Both the position numbers and the translations under genes were made by a program. A stretch of DNA of 50,395 bases, from assembly GCA_946803715.1 (NCBI GenBank), contig CAMPET010000039.1, positions 31,547 through 81,941 on the forward strand, given 5' to 3'. The notes beneath the pieces were generated by a model. The model ran no database searches and was not told the origin of the DNA. It was given only the letters and a program-made list of their open reading frames with translations. Positions 34,356-46,497 of this stretch are shown here, piece by piece. Each line of letters starts with the position of its first letter. Position 1 is the stretch's first letter. Origin of the DNA: Beroe ovata (taxonomy: Eukaryota > Ctenophora > Nuda > Beroida > Beroidae).

Positions 34356-34686
34356 TTTACAGCCCTTCAGTCGTTCAAAAATTTGTCAGATGGGGATCAG
34401 AAAGACGTGGTAAAATGGGGTTCAGAAAGTGGTCACAAAGCGTTCATCAAATGGGGATCAGAAAGACGTGGTAAAATGGGGTTCAGAAAGTGGTCACAAA
34501 GGGTTCATCAGGGGTCAGTTCAAGGTGAGGAAAGGGGATATGCTTTCATACGAGCAATTCTCCACATCCATCTTGGAGCAGATAATGGACGTGTATAATG
34601 TACCTGTGTCCTTCATTAGCCAACAACGTGAGGTTTCGGATTATGTCATCAGTATACCACTAGATCATTGCAAAACTGAGACATAG
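34356..34686 (+). pseudogene. ORF broken by a 61-bp tandem duplication
   Basis: Following an acceptor-like TTTACAG at about 34361 the frame reads SFKNLSDGDQKDVVKWGSE. A 61-bp segment (starting about 34391 and again at 34452) is nearly perfectly duplicated; 61 is not a multiple of three and shifts the frame. Past the second copy the original frame resumes as GFIRGQFKVRKGDMLSYEQF, STSILEQIMDVYNVPVSF, ending LDHCKTET and TAG at 34686. The 3' part resembles a stretch near 35.7 kb. Function unknown; the duplication could be real or an assembly artefact. Confidence 0.4.
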
Positions 34687-35104
34687 ATGGAAACTCTACT
34701 TTTTACAACTTCACAATGGTGTACCTATAACACAAAATACACTTGTTAAATTCCTCATTGATAGACAGGGAAATATGTACTTACAGTGTGTTGAAAACTC
34801 AAAAAAACGTTCCTCTTAGCTTTCTTATCATAAATCTAGCAGGGTATCCATTGCAATTAGAATCTTGAAAATTTGAGATCTGGTTGTCTTTAACACTTCA
34901 TTCGATGAGGATACACTAGACATTCGAGAATGGTGCTCTCACCTTTTACACCTCTATAACGCTATACATTTCACCTCAAGGCAGCTCTTTTCAATTCAAT
35001 GATTAGGCATATTTTGATCTATGATTTCAAGAACCTTCAGAAGCAAGAAACCACTTGGCTTCTAGAAGATACACCAAAGGTCCCTGGTGCAGTTTGAGGA
35101 GCAT

Positions 35105-35365
35105 TTTCAATAGAATCATGAGAAATTTTTTGGTTCAATTTTCGAAAATCCTCGAAATTTATACCTAATGAAGAATCCTGATGGCTTCCGGGGGCCGCGC
35201 CCCCCAAACCACTGCTTCAGTTTTAGTAGCTCCGCCCAAGTAAATGATAGGGGCAAGAGTTGATGTAAGACGTCTTGGAGAAGCTTAGAATTAGAAATTG
35301 TGTGGGTGTTTGAAACTCCTTTCAAAAACTTCTGGATACGCCCTCAACGATCTTTATGGTCAGCC
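35105..35365. repeat. Fragment of a dispersed repeat
   Basis: Contains GGGGGCCGCGCCCCCC (palindromic) near 35194 followed by AAACCACTGCTTCAG, and TTCTGGATACGCCC near 35330, wording common to interspersed repeats of invertebrates. Family unknown. Confidence 0.4.
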
Positions 35366-35635
35366 CCTATGAACAATGAGCAAAATCAATTTAATCCTTT
35401 ATGCCTTACCCTTGATCCATACCACGGAATTTCATCCAAGGGCAATCATTACCCAGAAATTTGTTATCATAATTCTCAGTACGAGACGAAAGGGACTCAT
35501 CCTCAAATATTTCATCGTTTTAATACATATTTCGATGGTAGAATTAGCAATTTCCCGTAGAAGATGATATTATTTCATGCCAAAATAAGAGCAAATTCTG
35601 GACAAAAATGTTCAAGAAGTGATTTGATCTGAGCG

Positions 35636-35765
35636 ACGTCAATAAACGATCAAGGACTGCCGGTGAGATGGTACAATTAACTGCATCCACCCTCAGACAG
35701 ATTATTGCAGTGTATGAATATGTGTGTCCTGTACTAGCATGTGCCTGGGTAAAGGAAGTAAGAAA
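35636..35765 (+). other. Diverged relative of the 34.4-kb ORF
   Basis: Plus-strand frame GEMVQLTASTLRQIIAVYEY followed by VCPVLACAW aligns by eye with GDMLSYEQFSTSILEQIMDV of the 34.4-kb ORF (shared G-[DE]-M, S-x-L-x-Q-I, V-Y). Suggests a tandem pair of decayed gene copies. Confidence 0.3.
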
Positions 35766-35829
35766 ATGCGTATAATAAGAGGAGAAGAGACAATAGATGC
35801 CTTGCATAATATATAGGTACTTTCATACA

Positions 35830-37086
35830 TAACAGTTATATAAACTATATACCTACGACTTATCATAAATGTTCTTTAAACTAAAGCAGAAAGATCGACT
35901 TTATAATAAATTCGGGAGCTAACTTAGAGCAACAACATCGGACGCTCACATAGGGCTGGCGAGTGGAGCACTGGCAATTAAAGTATATATCCAATTATCT
36001 GATTTCATAGAGTTACACTCGTAACTACAGTTGAGTCACGTGGTAGTGCAAGAACGGTCTGGTGGTAGGTCACGTGATCGTTTGAAGGGTTGCCATGCCA
36101 ACCAGTACCTGAGCCTGACCAGAATTCACCAAGATAAGCTTCACATGCTGTCGGTCGTTGTCATGTAAATTGCATAAGTGAGGGGAAGTTAAGTCAGAAT
36201 CAATGTTGGTTATTTAGCTAAACGATGCATTACAGGTCAAGATGACTAATTGTGTAATTCGTAGTAGGCAGTTGTAGAGGTCCAAGTAGACTATTAGATA
36301 TTTTATTGTTGTATTAGAGGTATCCTCAAATGAGAATACGAATCAGGAATGGGCTATTTCTGATCCAATGATTGCCTTCTGGAGAAACTAATGATTAGTT
36401 TGATAGAATTCGGCAATTTAAAATTGCCAATTTTAAACATCATGCACATGGAAATAGAAATGAATCTTCAGTGTCATCAACCAAATCACTGAAGTGTTAA
36501 TTGAGTTTCGCTTGCTGGGTAAATTTTCCTTTTTTTCCGAAATTTGATCCTCCAGTCTTCCAAAACATTATTATTGTGTCAAGTGCTACCTATTCTATGA
36601 AGCAAGTTAGCTGGTAGATAGTTATTTTCCTGAAGATGGTAGTCATTTTCCTGGAATTATGAGCACTGCTAAATCCATTGTCACATCTTTAGTATCTACT
36701 TACAGTACTTTAGTGAGGCAAAAATTTTTGAAACACCTGTGCTGGCAAAGGACTAGTTATTGTTGAGAAATAGCTTGATTAACTTAATTTCGATGTTCTT
36801 GAACATGTTTTCAAACTTGGAAACTTTTGTGGAACGTCGTGGCAGGTTTTCTCAAACATTATCTGATTTCAATAAGTTAAAGTCGTGTGGACTGCTTCCA
36901 ACTGTTTATAATGATTCGTTGGCTTTTTCTATAACATAATTCACATCATTAAAAAGCGTATATCGCGAGATCAGTTTTAACTAAGTCAGTATCATAGTGC
37001 GATACTAATTAACTACTGAGCTCTCTGGTGCGATACTATCACACCAGCATAACACCCAACTTTGCCATCCCTAGTTACTTGCAAGT
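35830..37086. other. Upstream region of the secreted-protein gene
   Basis: No exon supported. GTGCGATACTA occurs twice shortly before the start codon (about 36996 and 37028). TCACGTG boxes near 36034 and 36069. Confidence 0.35.
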
Positions 37087-37861
37087 ATGATAACTTGCTT
37101 TGGGATTGTCTTGATTGCAACAGCGTGTGTTGCTCAAAGTAAACTTGTTTGTGATAGAGAATATGGTGAGTATCAATCAGAAAATCCTCATCATCAAATT
37201 ACAGTGACTCCATTTTCTTTTCGTAATTCACAACTGGGACAACTGAACTCATATATCAGCCGTGGCAGCAAAGGTTTTAAAAATAAAACCGGAGGGTCAG
37301 AAAAATGGGAATGGTGTGAAAATTCCAACAAACTTCTCCGGTTTCAAGTTCCAGATAAACGCTGTTTACAATGCACCTGATGGCAGCATTCTGAAGGTTG
37401 AACCAATCTTTCAATAGTCAAAATTGAATTTATCAGTTCCATCAAATCATGTAGTTGTCAAACTATGGTTCTTACCTCAGCTTGCATTGTTTTCAGAAGG
37501 ACGATATTCTTTTTGCTCTCACAAAGCATCGAAGCATCGAAAACATAGATGCAGACGGCTGTGATGAGAACATTGATGTTGGTTCCAAACTCTTCCTACT
37601 CTTTGATGTGAGAACTCATCATCATGTATAATTAGAAAGTCTAGATAGGAAGTATATAGGAAGTCTAGAACTCCCACATGACGGTTTTTGTCGCTCAATT
37701 TAGTCTGATGTTTCCAGGATCCTGAAAATGTGACTCTCTCGTGGAAAGACTGCAAAATTGCTGTACCTATACGGTCACATACCCGACGTTTGAAGAATGG
37801 AGACTTTTCAAGAGTCAACTGCAGGAACCCATTCCCATATCCGCTGAAACGTAATAATTAA
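37087..37861 (+). CDS. Small secreted protein, three exons, one frameshift
   Basis: Exon 1 37087-37396 (donor CTGAAG|GTTGAA), exon 2 37497-37607 (TTTCAG|AAGGAC; GAT|GTGAGA), exon 3 37718-37861 (TTCCAG|GATCCT, stop TAA). All junctions are phase 0. Signal peptide MITCFGIVLIATACVAQS, then KLVCDREYGEYQ; later VKIPTNFSGFKFQINAVYN, KDDILFALTKHRSIENIDAD, GSKLFLLFD, then DPENVTLSWKDCKIAVP and a basic end PFPYPLKRNN; about 187 residues. The frame changes by one base within exon 1 near GGTTTTAAAAATAAAACC (about 37270-37290): before it the ATG frame is good, after it only the shifted frame joins exon 2. One surplus A or T would repair it. The order F-G-F, Cys, then VTLSW is loosely like a Reeler-type beta-sandwich, but I do not assign the family. 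Confidence 0.62.
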
Positions 37862-38359
37862 GAGAGGTAGGTATGACTATGAGTAGTGGGTCAGATTATG
37901 ATTTGAACATACTATTGATTTGGACGTTTGACTGTTTTAGACCACTCTGACCATTGCAGATAGATGTTTTTATCAGAAGGAGGGAGAGTAGCATACATTG
38001 TACATTTTGGGGAAACAATTTCAAATGATGATGCGTTAACATCCTCAGTCCAACTCTACTTCATTCAAGTTGTTGAAAATACTCAATTGTTTGGTAGTTT
38101 CTTCTGTTTACCAATCTACCATAACTAAGTTAATTATTTACATTTTATTTCATCAAGCAAGTATGAAATTAAAGGGCTTGGAAGGCGCAGGAGCCCAGCG
38201 ACAGAATTAAAGTGGTTAGATAATCAAATTTAAGTGAAACCATCAAAGGTCTGGAAATATCTAAACAAACTATTACAGTAGGCGGTCTTCTACTAAATTA
38301 TTGTCCCTGGAAGACTGCGAATATGTGAAAGAAAACGTAGTGTTTCTGGAATAATGATG

Positions 38360-39055
38360 CTAATGAGGAATGGTGGCGAAGGGTCTAAACCTTCCAACGG
38401 AACACAGGAACATCACAGTCATTGACGCGATCCGAGAAGGTGATGCAGATCGTGAGGATTTGTGCCAGCGATTAATTTTCCCGTTCCTGATGAAGACAGG
38501 GAAAGAAGACTCTTCACAGACCTTGAAGCGAGTAAGTTGTGGAAAGTATCGAGAACGAAGGAGACATGATCACCTTCTATTATTATATTGTTATAGAAAT
38601 AAAGTAGTAACTCACTAACTGGGCTGTATGGTACATGATTCTCCTTTTTCTTGATTTGACGAGGTTGGGGAGAGGTCAGAGATTCTTATATAAGTTACAA
38701 AATCAATGTGTCCCCCTGCACCCTTTCTTTTGATTTCAGTAGGTGGGGGAAAATACCGTTGTTTATTCGCCTGTGGCCCCAGTCGTGCTGTCTGCAAAAC
38801 CTCTTGCCGAAAGAAAGCAAGAATCATTATCAAGCCGAACATCACTGCTACACATATGACTGGTCACGGATTCACTCAGCATAAATTTAGCAGCAAAGAT
38901 GAACCTTGAAAAGAAGTCAACCAAGTCAAGATTGGGACGAAAGTTAAAGCAAAAGTTGAAGAGTTGGCATTCGCAAATAGCCATGAACTTTGATACCTTG
39001 CCCCACTCGAAGTTCATCCTGAAGAAGCTGAAGGCTGGTAGGTATTGTCATGAGA
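38360..39055 (+). other. Possible exon fragments, plus strand
   Basis: Near 38455-38530 one frame reads FVPAINFPVPDEDRERRLF then TDLEA, followed by donor-like GCGA|GTAAGT. After TTTGATTTCAG near 38738 all three frames stay open for 100-170 bases (for example VVYSPVAPVVLSAKPLAERK), and a KVNQVKIGTKVKAKV-like stretch reaches a GTAGGT near 39040. Phases cannot be settled by eye and stops intervene. Possibly a degraded gene. Confidence 0.2.
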
Positions 39056-39884
39056 AATCTTATCTAGCAGAAACACACGGGAACACTGAGTCATCCGTGA
39101 CGCTTTCACTCTTGATTCATGTTATATTAACATTAATAACATTCTAACTAGTTAGTCAATATGCCAAATAATTGTAAAAAAACACAATGGTATGTAGGAT
39201 GTACCCATATTACAACACAAATCCAGAAGGCTGAATGATAATTTCACATTTTCGGAATAATAGACACACACAGTAGGAAAGTATACAATATGGAAATGCC
39301 CATAAAATTGTTTGGAAAGGGAAAGATAGCAAAATATGTTGAGCTTGATCTACAGAGCAGATTAGAGTGAAGAGGAATTCTTGTAGAGAAAAAAGAAAAA
39401 CCGTCTTCAATGCTGTTCTCATTATGAATTAGTTAATTAATCTTAATTAATGATAGATATTAATCTTTTATAGTCGTGTTTACAATACGTTAACTTCACC
39501 AAAAACCATAATGCCCACTCATCGTTATATTATGGATGTGCCAACAAGTTCTTTCAAGAGAATTCATGACACTCAATGATAGTGCTGTTCAATTCGTGTT
39601 ACATGATATTCGGAGACGAGACAGCTAGTCAAGATTCACAACTGTTCAACGATCAATTCAGCAAAGAGGACGATACGGTTGGATAGTCAAGGAGGGAGGA
39701 TTGAGATCGTGTGTTTCTCATAAGAACGTGTGTTTCTCATAAGAAAATCAAGGAAACAGTTTGACATAAAAGGACCATAATAGAGTATCTCTGAGATTAT
39801 ATAATTAATGATGATGCCAGGTTTATCTTATCGACAGCTATACCTGTCTGAGTTCTAAATTCAAAAGTAGTTCATATAGTTCAT

Positions 39885-40720
39885 TCAGATTTTTCTGACC
39901 CACAAGATTATCTAGACACTTCATCACTTTTAGGTACATTGTTTTTACTTTAGATCAGAAGCTGTTACTAGACATTGAAATTGTCTTATTATTAGGTATT
40001 TTATTTACATACCTATCTTATATCTATTTTGGATATGTTAATGTGATTACTTCAGTTTGCGGAGGGGGGAGATCTTGGAGAAAGGAGCTAGAAGAAGGGG
40101 AAGGAACATTCACGAAGGAAAATGTTGGATTGTGTGGCGGGAAGGAAAAAGAAGAGAGAGTACAGTTCTGAACTAATCTGGATCAGCACATTGACAAAAT
40201 AATGGACACATACTCGGACTATTCAATAAGGTAGCGAATTTCCGTATCACAGCAGAGCTTAAAAAGCGTTTGACAGATAGGTACCTTGTTTTCTAATAAA
40301 ATATCATTGATTTACAAGTTAACACAAACCACCGGTGCTGACTAAAACCAGCATCACCTCCTTAGATTGGACAGTCATTGGTTAAAGTGATGGGGACAGA
40401 GAGGCACTCTGCCTCAAGCATCTGATACCTATTTTCAGGAGACTGGGTAAGAATAAGGGTGCCCAGTCAACGGTCTGGAGAATAGTATGCATTATTTTCT
40501 TTCTTTGCAGAATCGCAAAGAAAGCTATTCAAACTGATATCAGACCTGACAGGTATAAGCAGTTCGGGATGAGATTTTTCTGATCCAGAAGATTGTCTAG
40601 ACAGTTCATCAGGTGCATTATCTTTCCTTCAGATCAGAAGTTCTTACTAGACCTTGATATATTTTCTAACAAGCGAGATAGTCTTATCTATATTGGATAT
40701 GTCGATGTGATATCTTTTTT
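39885..40720. repeat. ~690-bp diverged tandem duplication
   Basis: GATTTTTCTGACCCACAAGA near 39887 recurs as GATTTTTCTGATCCAGAAGA near 40573; both continue with TTAGATCAGAAG/TTCAGATCAGAAG and TATTGGATATGT. A shorter CAAAGAAAGCTATTCA motif repeats at 40515 and 40822. Confidence 0.7.
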
Positions 40721-41039
40721 TCAGATACAGAAGAAGAATCAGCCCAAAAAGTTTTTTCTTCAAATAATATCAATTGTGGGTACACTGAGAGCAACTCCCA
40801 CTCATCACAGATATCAGGAATGCAAAGAAAGCTATTCAGATTTATCAAAACACTACATTAATGAGAACAAAGACTTGGTTGATAATCAAACATCATTTAC
40901 ATACAAGTTTATGATGGTACACACGACCGATGTTAACTGTTTTGGGGCCCTAATATACCCAATATACCGTACGATTACCCAACAAAATGTCAACATAATC
41001 TAATTTGATCAACAAGGACGAAAACGAAAAGTTTTATGT

Positions 41040-43030
41040 GACAATAGGCATGAACACCATTTCATTTGTTTCAGCTTGAACAAAAACACACAGACATTTC
41101 TGTCAGCAATGGTAATGGTTCACACCTAGGGAAATTGATATCGGAACACGGGCAACAAATTTCAGGATGATTTTGCCACCATGTTATTAGGAATATTAGA
41201 CAATCACGAATAGTTATGCCGATGATTTCCTCTGGTGAGGAATTTCAAGAGAATCAATAGAAATGATCGAAATGAAAAACAGCAAACAGTTAAGCAGATA
41301 AAGATACAAAGTTATGCATCCTAATGCAACCCGAAGAGAAAAGAGACAGAATTGTTCGAAGAAACGTGAACGTTTCCTTACAACAGTTATAGCTACATAC
41401 CTAGAATATGAAATGAAAATATGATGATAATATGTAGGTACCTTTTGTATCTTTAACACTCTCATATAGAAATTTGGTAAATGCAGGGCCAATTCAAGAT
41501 AATACAGAGAATGTAGACAAAGAAACTACTCACAGTTCGTTGCAGGCATTCACTTACGATTTCTCGGCTACAAGCTCTGAAAGATATTCTCGGATTAAAA
41601 TGAGTTGATTCTCACATACGTCCTGTTTGCAAGCGTATGTGTTTCAGTGTGTTCCATTTGACCCAGATTCCAGCATGTTGCAGACACACCCAAATGTCGT
41701 CGAAGTATGTCCGAGTACGGCAACATCATAATTCCGGAATTCCCGCCAATCCGACCACTTCATGGTCCACGCGCGCGTTGAAGCGTGCAATGCGCGCAAA
41801 ATGTCGACCAATTTTACGAATTCTTGGACAGGAACATATTAAAACGGCTTCGCGCGCTACGTACATGTATAGAATTTTGTTGTGATATTTGACCCTGCTG
41901 GGATGGCAAAGAAGCATGCGGCCAGCCATTGTCTACAGTGTTGTATAGCAACACTAGCGTTATCATAAGTAGCGATAGACTTTACTCATTCAGGAAGGGG
42001 AATGGCAATGATCTCACAAGTCATTATTTCAAACAGTTCGAACAAGTGATGACTAGAATGTCGAATTGTCGCAATAATGTATAACGTAACATATGGCTTT
42101 CCCCAGATGTGAAAAATGTGACAAATTTAAAGATTTTCCTCCATTATTCGGAATTTAGATCCGTATTTTACTTTGTTGAAATGTGAGACAATTAATGGAC
42201 TGGGAAATTCCACTGTTTCCACTGATCGGACAATTTTCACTGGCATAAGACCAGGAAATTTCATTTCTACGGTAGCCTGCCATTTTATCACAGCACAGAC
42301 CTACATTCGGTGTGTCTGGTGCTTTGATATGTTATAGACAAGTGAGAGAATTACATTTCGACTGAAATTGTGAAATATAATGAATACTGTACACTGTGGT
42401 TTGCGGAATTTAGACTTAAGGAAATCGGTGTTATTGGGCATTGGGGATGGGTCACACACACACACACACAGACACAGACAGACACAGACACACACACACA
42501 CACACACACAACTTCTCAAGACTCGAAACCAAAAACAAGAGGACGATTTGACAAAATATAAACATAATATCGGGTGATTGTGCGGGGGGAAATAGTTTGT
42601 AAAAGATAATAGCATTGTGTTTGTACCTCGTAATGTATCCATCATTTTGACAGTCTTCCGTCTTCAATTATTGCCTGCTTCATTGAGGCAGCAGGACGTA
42701 CCATTCAGTGACTGGGAGAATTAATAATAAATAAGAAGGAGCACATAAGAGAGATCACTTCACAGAGTTAAGAGATTTCAATCAATATCAATTATAGGTA
42801 ATTAGATGTACGTATACAGATTCACTCACTCAGGTAATCTAATGGACATCTTTCTGGGTACGAACTTCATACATAAGCTTGTTACAAACGAAACCTGAAG
42901 ATACTTGATAATGACAAGAAATGAAGACTATTAATGAGCTGTAGGAATCGTACATCCAACCATAGGTGTCCTTACTGCATGATAGGAATCCGTGATTCTT
43001 GATATCGGAAAATATCGTAAATAACTCCAA
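41040..43030. other. Non-coding stretch
   Basis: A CGCGCG-rich patch at 41765-41865 resembles other GC islands in the window. CA/CAGA microsatellite at about 42454-42512. Nothing else recognised. Confidence 0.4.
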
Positions 43031-43034
43031 GAAG

Positions 43035-43630
43035 CTGACATAAATCATTGAAGAGTGAAAACTTACCGAACTTATTCAGAATAATTCACACAAAAAACAT
43101 AGTTATGGTTATATTACTTAGCGTAATAAGTTCATTGCAAGTATGATGTAAGTACAAGAAGAATTCTACAGTATACCCCAAACACAACCAGAAGTTTTAT
43201 TGTTATAGATTATTAATCACTGAATATAACTTACTGCTAACTTCAATACCAGATGAGTGAAAACTAACCGAACTCATTCAGAATGATTCACGCATAATAC
43301 ATAGTTATGATGATAATAATTTTGCTGCAAAAGTTTTACATAATAAGGTCATGATCTTTGATTTGAGTACAAGAAGAATTCTACCTCAAACACAACCTGT
43401 AGTAGTTGTATTTATAGTCGGAAGATATGGCACATCAAGACATTCATGGTTATTTGGAAGCAGAGCATTCTTTCTGCTGACAATTTCATCACAAAACAGT
43501 CAACAGACATACTTAGACTTACATAGTTATCTGTTATAGTGATATTACTTAGCATAGTAAGCTCTTCTTTGAGCACAAGAAGAATTTTCACCTCAGACAC
43601 AACCTGCAGTTATAGTGAACCTATAACTGC
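43035..43630. repeat. Three diverged ~230-bp tandem units
   Basis: AGTGAAAACTTACCGAAC, ACATAGTTATG, then GTACAAGAAGAATTCTAC and CAAACACAACC appear near 43053-43190, 43255-43400 and, partially, 43520-43610. Confidence 0.6.
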
Positions 43631-44087
43631 ATGAATCGCCGGATGAGTTACCAGACGGAATACCAGAGAGCCGGGAATATCAATCATAGCAAGTGAAGAC
43701 AGAGTGAGACGTCTTGTGAGAATGGAGTGGTTTACACAATGATGTGTACAATATCATTTTGTGTGGTATTAGTTACACTGCATGGACAATGAACAAAAGG
43801 AGTTCTGACAGTAGCCACTTCAAGTGAGCATCAAAACTTCAAAAGTCACACTCCCTCTAAGGTGCTACTCTGCAAGTCGCGTTGAATCGGCTGTTTATAT
43901 CTCATGCTATCAATTGATTATTTTTTTTTCACTCCACATGCATTCATTTAAGGGATACAAAGTATATTTTCATACTACACTAGACTGAAGAAACAACGTA
44001 AGAATCAACTCAAAGCAAGAATCAAAATATCAGAGGAAGTAAAGGCTGAAAGTCCTGGAGTCATGTTTATCTCATTTGCGGTGATGT

Positions 44088-45720
44088 CAATTAAGGGCTG
44101 TCATAATTGACGGCAACACGAAACTGTACCATTATGATTCAAGATCTAGTGGACACATCATGTGGATAGTGGGCGAGCCGGTAATGTGGGTAAAAACTGT
44201 ATAAATTACCCATTGATAGTCGTGGCTGAAAGAAAATTCACAAGCAAAGAAAGCCTGGGTCATGAGCCTGATTTTCTTACCGTGAGTTTGTTCGATGATG
44301 AACAATTCATGCAGAAGGCCTTGAAATACAAGGCACAAAGGGCACAAAGTAGGACAAGGTCCTAAACATAAAGGCTATTCTACAAATTGGGACAACAATT
44401 TCGAGGGTGCAGTTATAATTGACGGAGGATGGCTGCTACATCAGACTACCAGGCAGCAATTCTTTTCTGAAATAGCTGAAGCTCATATGGAACATTGGAC
44501 ATATTGCTCCAGGTAGAAAGTGCATGATAATATTTGACGGATATAATAAGAATATCATGAGCACAAAGGGAGGGCTAAGAGCTATAGTGGAGGTGTCATG
44601 ATACTCCTTGATCCCAAGAAAACACGTTCTAAGATAAGTTTATCACATGTACTGTGCCCTAAGATAAGTTTATTAGTGGTTCAGGAAATAAAGAACAGTT
44701 CATAAACTAGCTCTGCATGTATTGGCTAATCGTGATCAATACAGGACTGCAACATTATTTGCAAATAACGACTGTGTGATACCTTGATTGTTAAGATCTA
44801 ACTGAAATCAATGTTCAGTTGTGGCTGTAGACAATCATTTTTTTGTCATACCTATCATTATTTAACTACTGTACCTATTTATATTCAACTTAAGAGCGTT
44901 ATTTGTTCAAGGATTGGAATAATGATCATCTCCAGAAGAGTGAAGCAACAACAGACTGTTAATAAAGCTCTCGAAGATAGATTTTGCTGGCTGGTGATTG
45001 TCAATTAGTTATGGGGAAACACCCATTAAATGAACATCCTAACATTTACAGCATAAAAAGAATGGAACAAACAAGTGTTTCAGGAAGATTCTGGAACCAC
45101 TGACACAACTCAAGTGAATCAGCAAATTCACACCAGTTTATGATTTTAAATTACCTACTATTTGCTTCCAATATTTGCACTGTATTCCAGCTTTGGATAA
45201 CCCACTGAAATAAATCCTGCCAGTGAGGCAACAACATTGATTAGATGCATCAAAATAGAATATTTTGATGCCCTGGTCTGATTTATCTTCTTTCATTGGG
45301 TGACAAAGATGAAATGAAAGGAATGAACAGTAAGCAATCTTATAGCCTAATGGAGACTCTTTTCACATTGGTTTCCACTATTCCTTTTTTCTAATTACTT
45401 CTGGACTAGAACATTTGTCCAGATCAAGCAGATTTTGGAGAGGAAACCCCATGAGTGACAGCCAAACATTCTGCAAATAGATACCCTCCCTTCGGTAACA
45501 TTATGGGATGAACTGAGACTAGATTTACATTATGATCCATTGGATCATAGATTCATACCCTCTAAATTACCTTCTCATTAAATGCAGTAATCAAGAAAGA
45601 GCTGACTACAAGAGAGGGACACTACAGATTGTGAGGCAGCAACAGATTGGGAAGCAGATATACTACAGTTATAAAATGGGGTTAGTTAATTCCTGTAAAG
45701 CACAAAGAGCTTGATATTCT
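44088..45720 (+). pseudogene. Decayed repeat-borne gene with PIN/FEN-like motifs
   Basis: At 44406 the frame reads GAVIIDGGWLLHQTT then FFSEIAEAHMEHW; after a small break, KCMIIFDGYNKNIMSTKGG at 44518. The pair V-I-D-G-G-x-L-L-H and I-F-D-G-Y...S-T-K is one I recall from unnamed, repeat-borne ORFs in invertebrate genomes, and it resembles the acidic motifs of FEN/PIN-type nucleases (inference). Just upstream (44280) is LTVSLFDDEQFMQKALKYK, and at 44091 a second, similar start, RAVIIDGNTKLYHYDS. Later short blocks near 44937, 45215 and 45636 share an S/C-E-A-A/T-T frame, the last as EAATDWEADILQ, suggesting further partial copies. Many stops and shifts: a dead element, not an active gene. Confidence 0.4.
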
Positions 45721-45824
45721 TGGAAGGAGCGACTGATTATAGAAATGGAACAAACTTGAGGCCCCATTTTTAGAAACAACATCTAAGAAGTTGACTGGCG
45801 ATGTATTGTCAGATTTTATCTGAT

Positions 45825-45916
45825 TTGTAGGATTTTACCCTACCGTCGGTGCGCGCGATTTTCAATCCGCCCCAGGGATAAAATCCCGCCAGCAAGGGTA
45901 GGGTGAAATCCTACAA
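45825..45916. mobile_element. Short inverted-repeat element, copy C
   Basis: TTGTAGGATTTTACCCTACC to GGTAGGGTGAAATCCTACAA, flanked on both sides by TATCTGAT, a perfect 8-bp direct repeat. Confidence 0.9.
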
Positions 45917-46185
45917 TATCTGATCAGATGAAGTCTGAGTCTGACAACATGAACATGATAGCGCGCGCGAAAAACAAAGGTCGACCCGAGACCTCTGTTA
46001 ACTTTTTCGCGCGCGCTTATTCAATATTCATTACATAACCGGAATGAAGTTTTATTCGCGCTGGGCGTTGTCAGATGCAGATGCCATCGCTGACCGTATG
46101 GCGCGCGGCGCGGCGTTTCGTTTTCTGGCGTGCGCGAAATTGAAAAACAGGTCGAATAACATTAACAATAACAAATAACATCTGA

Positions 46186-46296
46186 TTGTAGGATTTTACC
46201 CTACCGGCGGTGCGGCGCGACTGCGCGCGATTTTCAATCCGCCCCGATAAAATCCCGCCAGCATTCAGCAAGGGTAGGGCCGGTGAAATCCTACAA
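46186..46296. mobile_element. Short inverted-repeat element, copy D
   Basis: Same ends, longer core with added CGCGACTG and CATTCAGCA segments. No clear target duplication, so it may be older or rearranged. Confidence 0.8.
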
Positions 46297-46429
46297 AATG
46301 CATTTGACAACCCTATACCGCGCCGCGCGCGACCAATATACCGGGCCAGTGGCCACGCCAGCGCTGCACCGAAATTCCTCGCAAGCGCTGAGCTTACCGG
46401 ATGTTCATGTTATCTGTCCTTGCAGTTGC

Positions 46430-46497
46430 CGGATGTTATCTGTCGAGTCCACTAGCACTGTTTCTTGCGCGCAGGCAAGAAACAGTGGACAGAGTAA
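46430..46497. repeat. Inverted repeat (foldback) with 46.4-kb dispersed motif
   Basis: CACTGTTTCTTGC and GCAAGAAACAGTG flank a 6-base loop, a perfect 13-bp hairpin next to GCCGGATGTTATCTGTC, the motif also seen at 376. Confidence 0.8.
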
